Assembly: GCA_013154205.1 (NCBI GenBank)
Contig: JAADCY010000007.1
Location: 1 to 6,840, forward strand
Source of the DNA: Thermoproteota archaeon
GTDB taxonomy: Archaea > Thermoproteota > Thermoprotei_A > Sulfolobales > Desulfurococcaceae
Direction: 5' to 3'
DNA length: 6,840 nucleotides
Below the pieces are notes generated by a model. It saw only the letters and a list, made by a program, of their open reading frames with translations, searched no databases and was not told the origin of the DNA. A program made the position numbers and the translations under genes. Each line of letters begins with the position of its first letter. Position 1 is the stretch's first letter. This document shows, piece by piece, positions 5,872 to 6,840 of this stretch.

Positions 5872-5879
5872 ATTAAATA
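5872..5879 (+). promoter_or_regulatory. Box A promoter of the iron-type dehydrogenase gene
   Basis: ATTAAATA matches TTTAWATA at seven of eight positions. It lies 47 bases before the ATG at 5927, predicting a start near 5900 and a leader of about 25 nt that would begin just before the G-rich ribosome-binding site. Confidence 0.45.
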
Positions 5880-5904
5880 ACATGACTGGAGATTACAAAT
5901 ACTA

Positions 5905-5917
5905 GGGAGGGGAGGGG
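5905..5917 (+). promoter_or_regulatory. Duplicated G-rich ribosome-binding site
   Basis: GGGAGGGGAGGGG contains two GGAGG cores (5906-5910 and 5911-5915). The second core ends 11 bases before ATG 5927, and the final G run ends 9 bases before it. It is much stronger than the sites of the other genes in the window, which suggests efficient translation. Confidence 0.6.
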
Positions 5918-5926
5918 TAGAGATTT

Positions 5927-6840
5927 ATGCTTGAGAAGTTTACCGTCTATAATGGTGGTGTCAAACTATACTTCGGCACAAAAGTCATAGGGAACCTCAA
6001 GAAGCATCTAAAGAATCATAAGAAGCTTCTCATAGTGTCGGGTAAAAGGTCAGCTGATGTATCAGGGGCTTTTCCTGAACTCAAAAAGATCCTTGATGAA
6101 CAAGGGATAGAATACGTCAGATATACCAATGTAAAACCTAATCCTACAGATGACGTAGTAGAGGCTATTAAGCAGGTCTACCTTGTCGAGAACTGTGATG
6201 GCATAGTAGCCATTGGTGGTGGAAGCCCAATAGATTCGGCTAAAGCAGCACGTGTACTGATCGCTGGGGACGGGAGTATAGAGGAATATCTGTACGGTTT
6301 GAGAAAACCACCAGCACAACAACCACCACTGTATGTGATAAACCTTACACACGGAACGGGAACAGAGATCGATAGATACTCTGTCATCACCATTACTGAG
6401 ACACGTGAGAAAATAGGGTTCGGCCCAGGCTACCCGACAGCCTCAATAGATGATCCTAGGTACCTATTAACACTACCTGTAAACCAGACTAGATACACAG
6501 CCCTGGACGCTTTCGCCCATGCAGTCGAGTCGAGCACATCATCTCTGAGCAGCCCGTATTCGAGGCTATTATCTCGTGAAGCCATAGGATTAATAGTCAA
6601 GTATCTACCAGTAGCAGTGGAGAAACCCAGAGATCTCGAGGCGAGATACTGGCTATTATACGCTTCAATGATCGCTGGAATAGCCATAGATCACGGAGTA
6701 ACGCAGCTAGGCCATGGATTAGAACACGTATTATCAGGGCTGAAGCCCAAGCTACCTCATGGAGCAGGCCTAGCGATCCTATACAAGGAGCTGATAAGGC
6801 ATTTCTACAAGGAGAGACCAGCGGAGATGAAATATGTGCT
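5927..6840 (+). CDS. Iron-containing alcohol dehydrogenase family protein (3' partial)
   Basis: The visible 304 codons encode a group III (metal-dependent) alcohol dehydrogenase, a cytoplasmic NAD(P)-dependent enzyme that interconverts alcohols or polyols with aldehydes or ketones. The N-terminal half carries the dinucleotide-binding motif GGGSPIDSAKA (97-107) and HGTGTEIDRYSVIT (142-155), equivalent to the family's GTGSE segment. The metal ligands expected from FucO-type enzymes are all present: D194 and H198 in LDAFAHAVES, H263 in LGHGLEH, and H278 in PHG; H267 is also kept. A further 70-100 residues are probably missing beyond the window edge. ATG 5927 is the first start after an in-frame TAG at 5918-5920 and follows a strong ribosome-binding site. 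The substrate cannot be told from sequence. Glycerol-1-phosphate dehydrogenase is a related fold, but the motifs fit the general iron-ADH family better. It is divergent from the protease gene. Confidence 0.92.
   Translation, partial: MLEKFTVYNGGVKLYFGTKVIGNLKKHLKNHKKLLIVSGKRSADVSGAFPELKKILDEQGIEYVRYTNVKPNPTDDVVEAIKQVYLVENCDGIVAIGGGSPIDSAKAARVLIAGDGSIEEYLYGLRKPPAQQPPLYVINLTHGTGTEIDRYSVITITETREKIGFGPGYPTASIDDPRYLLTLPVNQTRYTALDAFAHAVESSTSSLSSPYSRLLSREAIGLIVKYLPVAVEKPRDLEARYWLLYASMIAGIAIDHGVTQLGHGLEHVLSGLKPKLPHGAGLAILYKELIRHFYKERPAEMKYV

Noticed and set aside
5905..5917. Canonical G-quadruplex
   Set aside because: Only three G-runs of three or more bases are present; the sequence is better explained as a ribosome-binding site.
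6062..6687. Three minus-strand ORFs opposite the dehydrogenase gene
   Set aside because: The plus strand encodes all key motifs of the iron-ADH family across this range, so these are shadows.

Overview
The window looks like chromosomal DNA of a hyperthermophilic archaeon of the Thermoproteota (Crenarchaeota), with a Desulfurococcales-type lineage such as Staphylothermus, Desulfurococcus or Thermosphaera as the best guess. Supporting this are an archaeal class I lysyl-tRNA synthetase, ATA- and AGG-rich codon use, TTTAWATA-type box A promoter elements about 25 nt upstream of inferred starts with short leaders, G-rich Shine-Dalgarno sites, and a secreted glycoprotein-like protease with a C-terminal membrane anchor. 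The genus is inference.

Layout: (1) 1-141 is the 3' end of a plus-strand gene whose product ends in a membrane segment and a lysine-rich tail. (2) 142-651 is a T+G-rich spacer with no supportable gene; it carries a hairpin, small palindromes and the promoter of the next gene. (3) 652-2286 (+) is a class I lysyl-tRNA synthetase starting at TTG, with an aberrant KMSKS loop. (4) 2287-2467 is a short AT-rich convergent spacer with two perfect 8-bp hairpins and oligo-T tracts on both strands. (5) 2468-5770 (-) is an 1100-residue exported C25 (gingipain-type) cysteine protease with Ig-like domains, a long coiled coil and a C-terminal transmembrane anchor. (6) 5771-5926 is a divergent promoter region with a box A on each strand. 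(7) 5927-6840 (+) is an iron-type alcohol dehydrogenase, cut by the window end.

The three main genes appear to be separately transcribed and have unrelated roles: translation, cell-surface proteolysis and redox metabolism. There is no sign of a mobile element, CRISPR array, toxin-antitoxin pair or defence island. The two points most worth attention are the stalked, membrane-anchored C25 protease and the loss of both KMSKS lysines in an otherwise intact class I LysRS.
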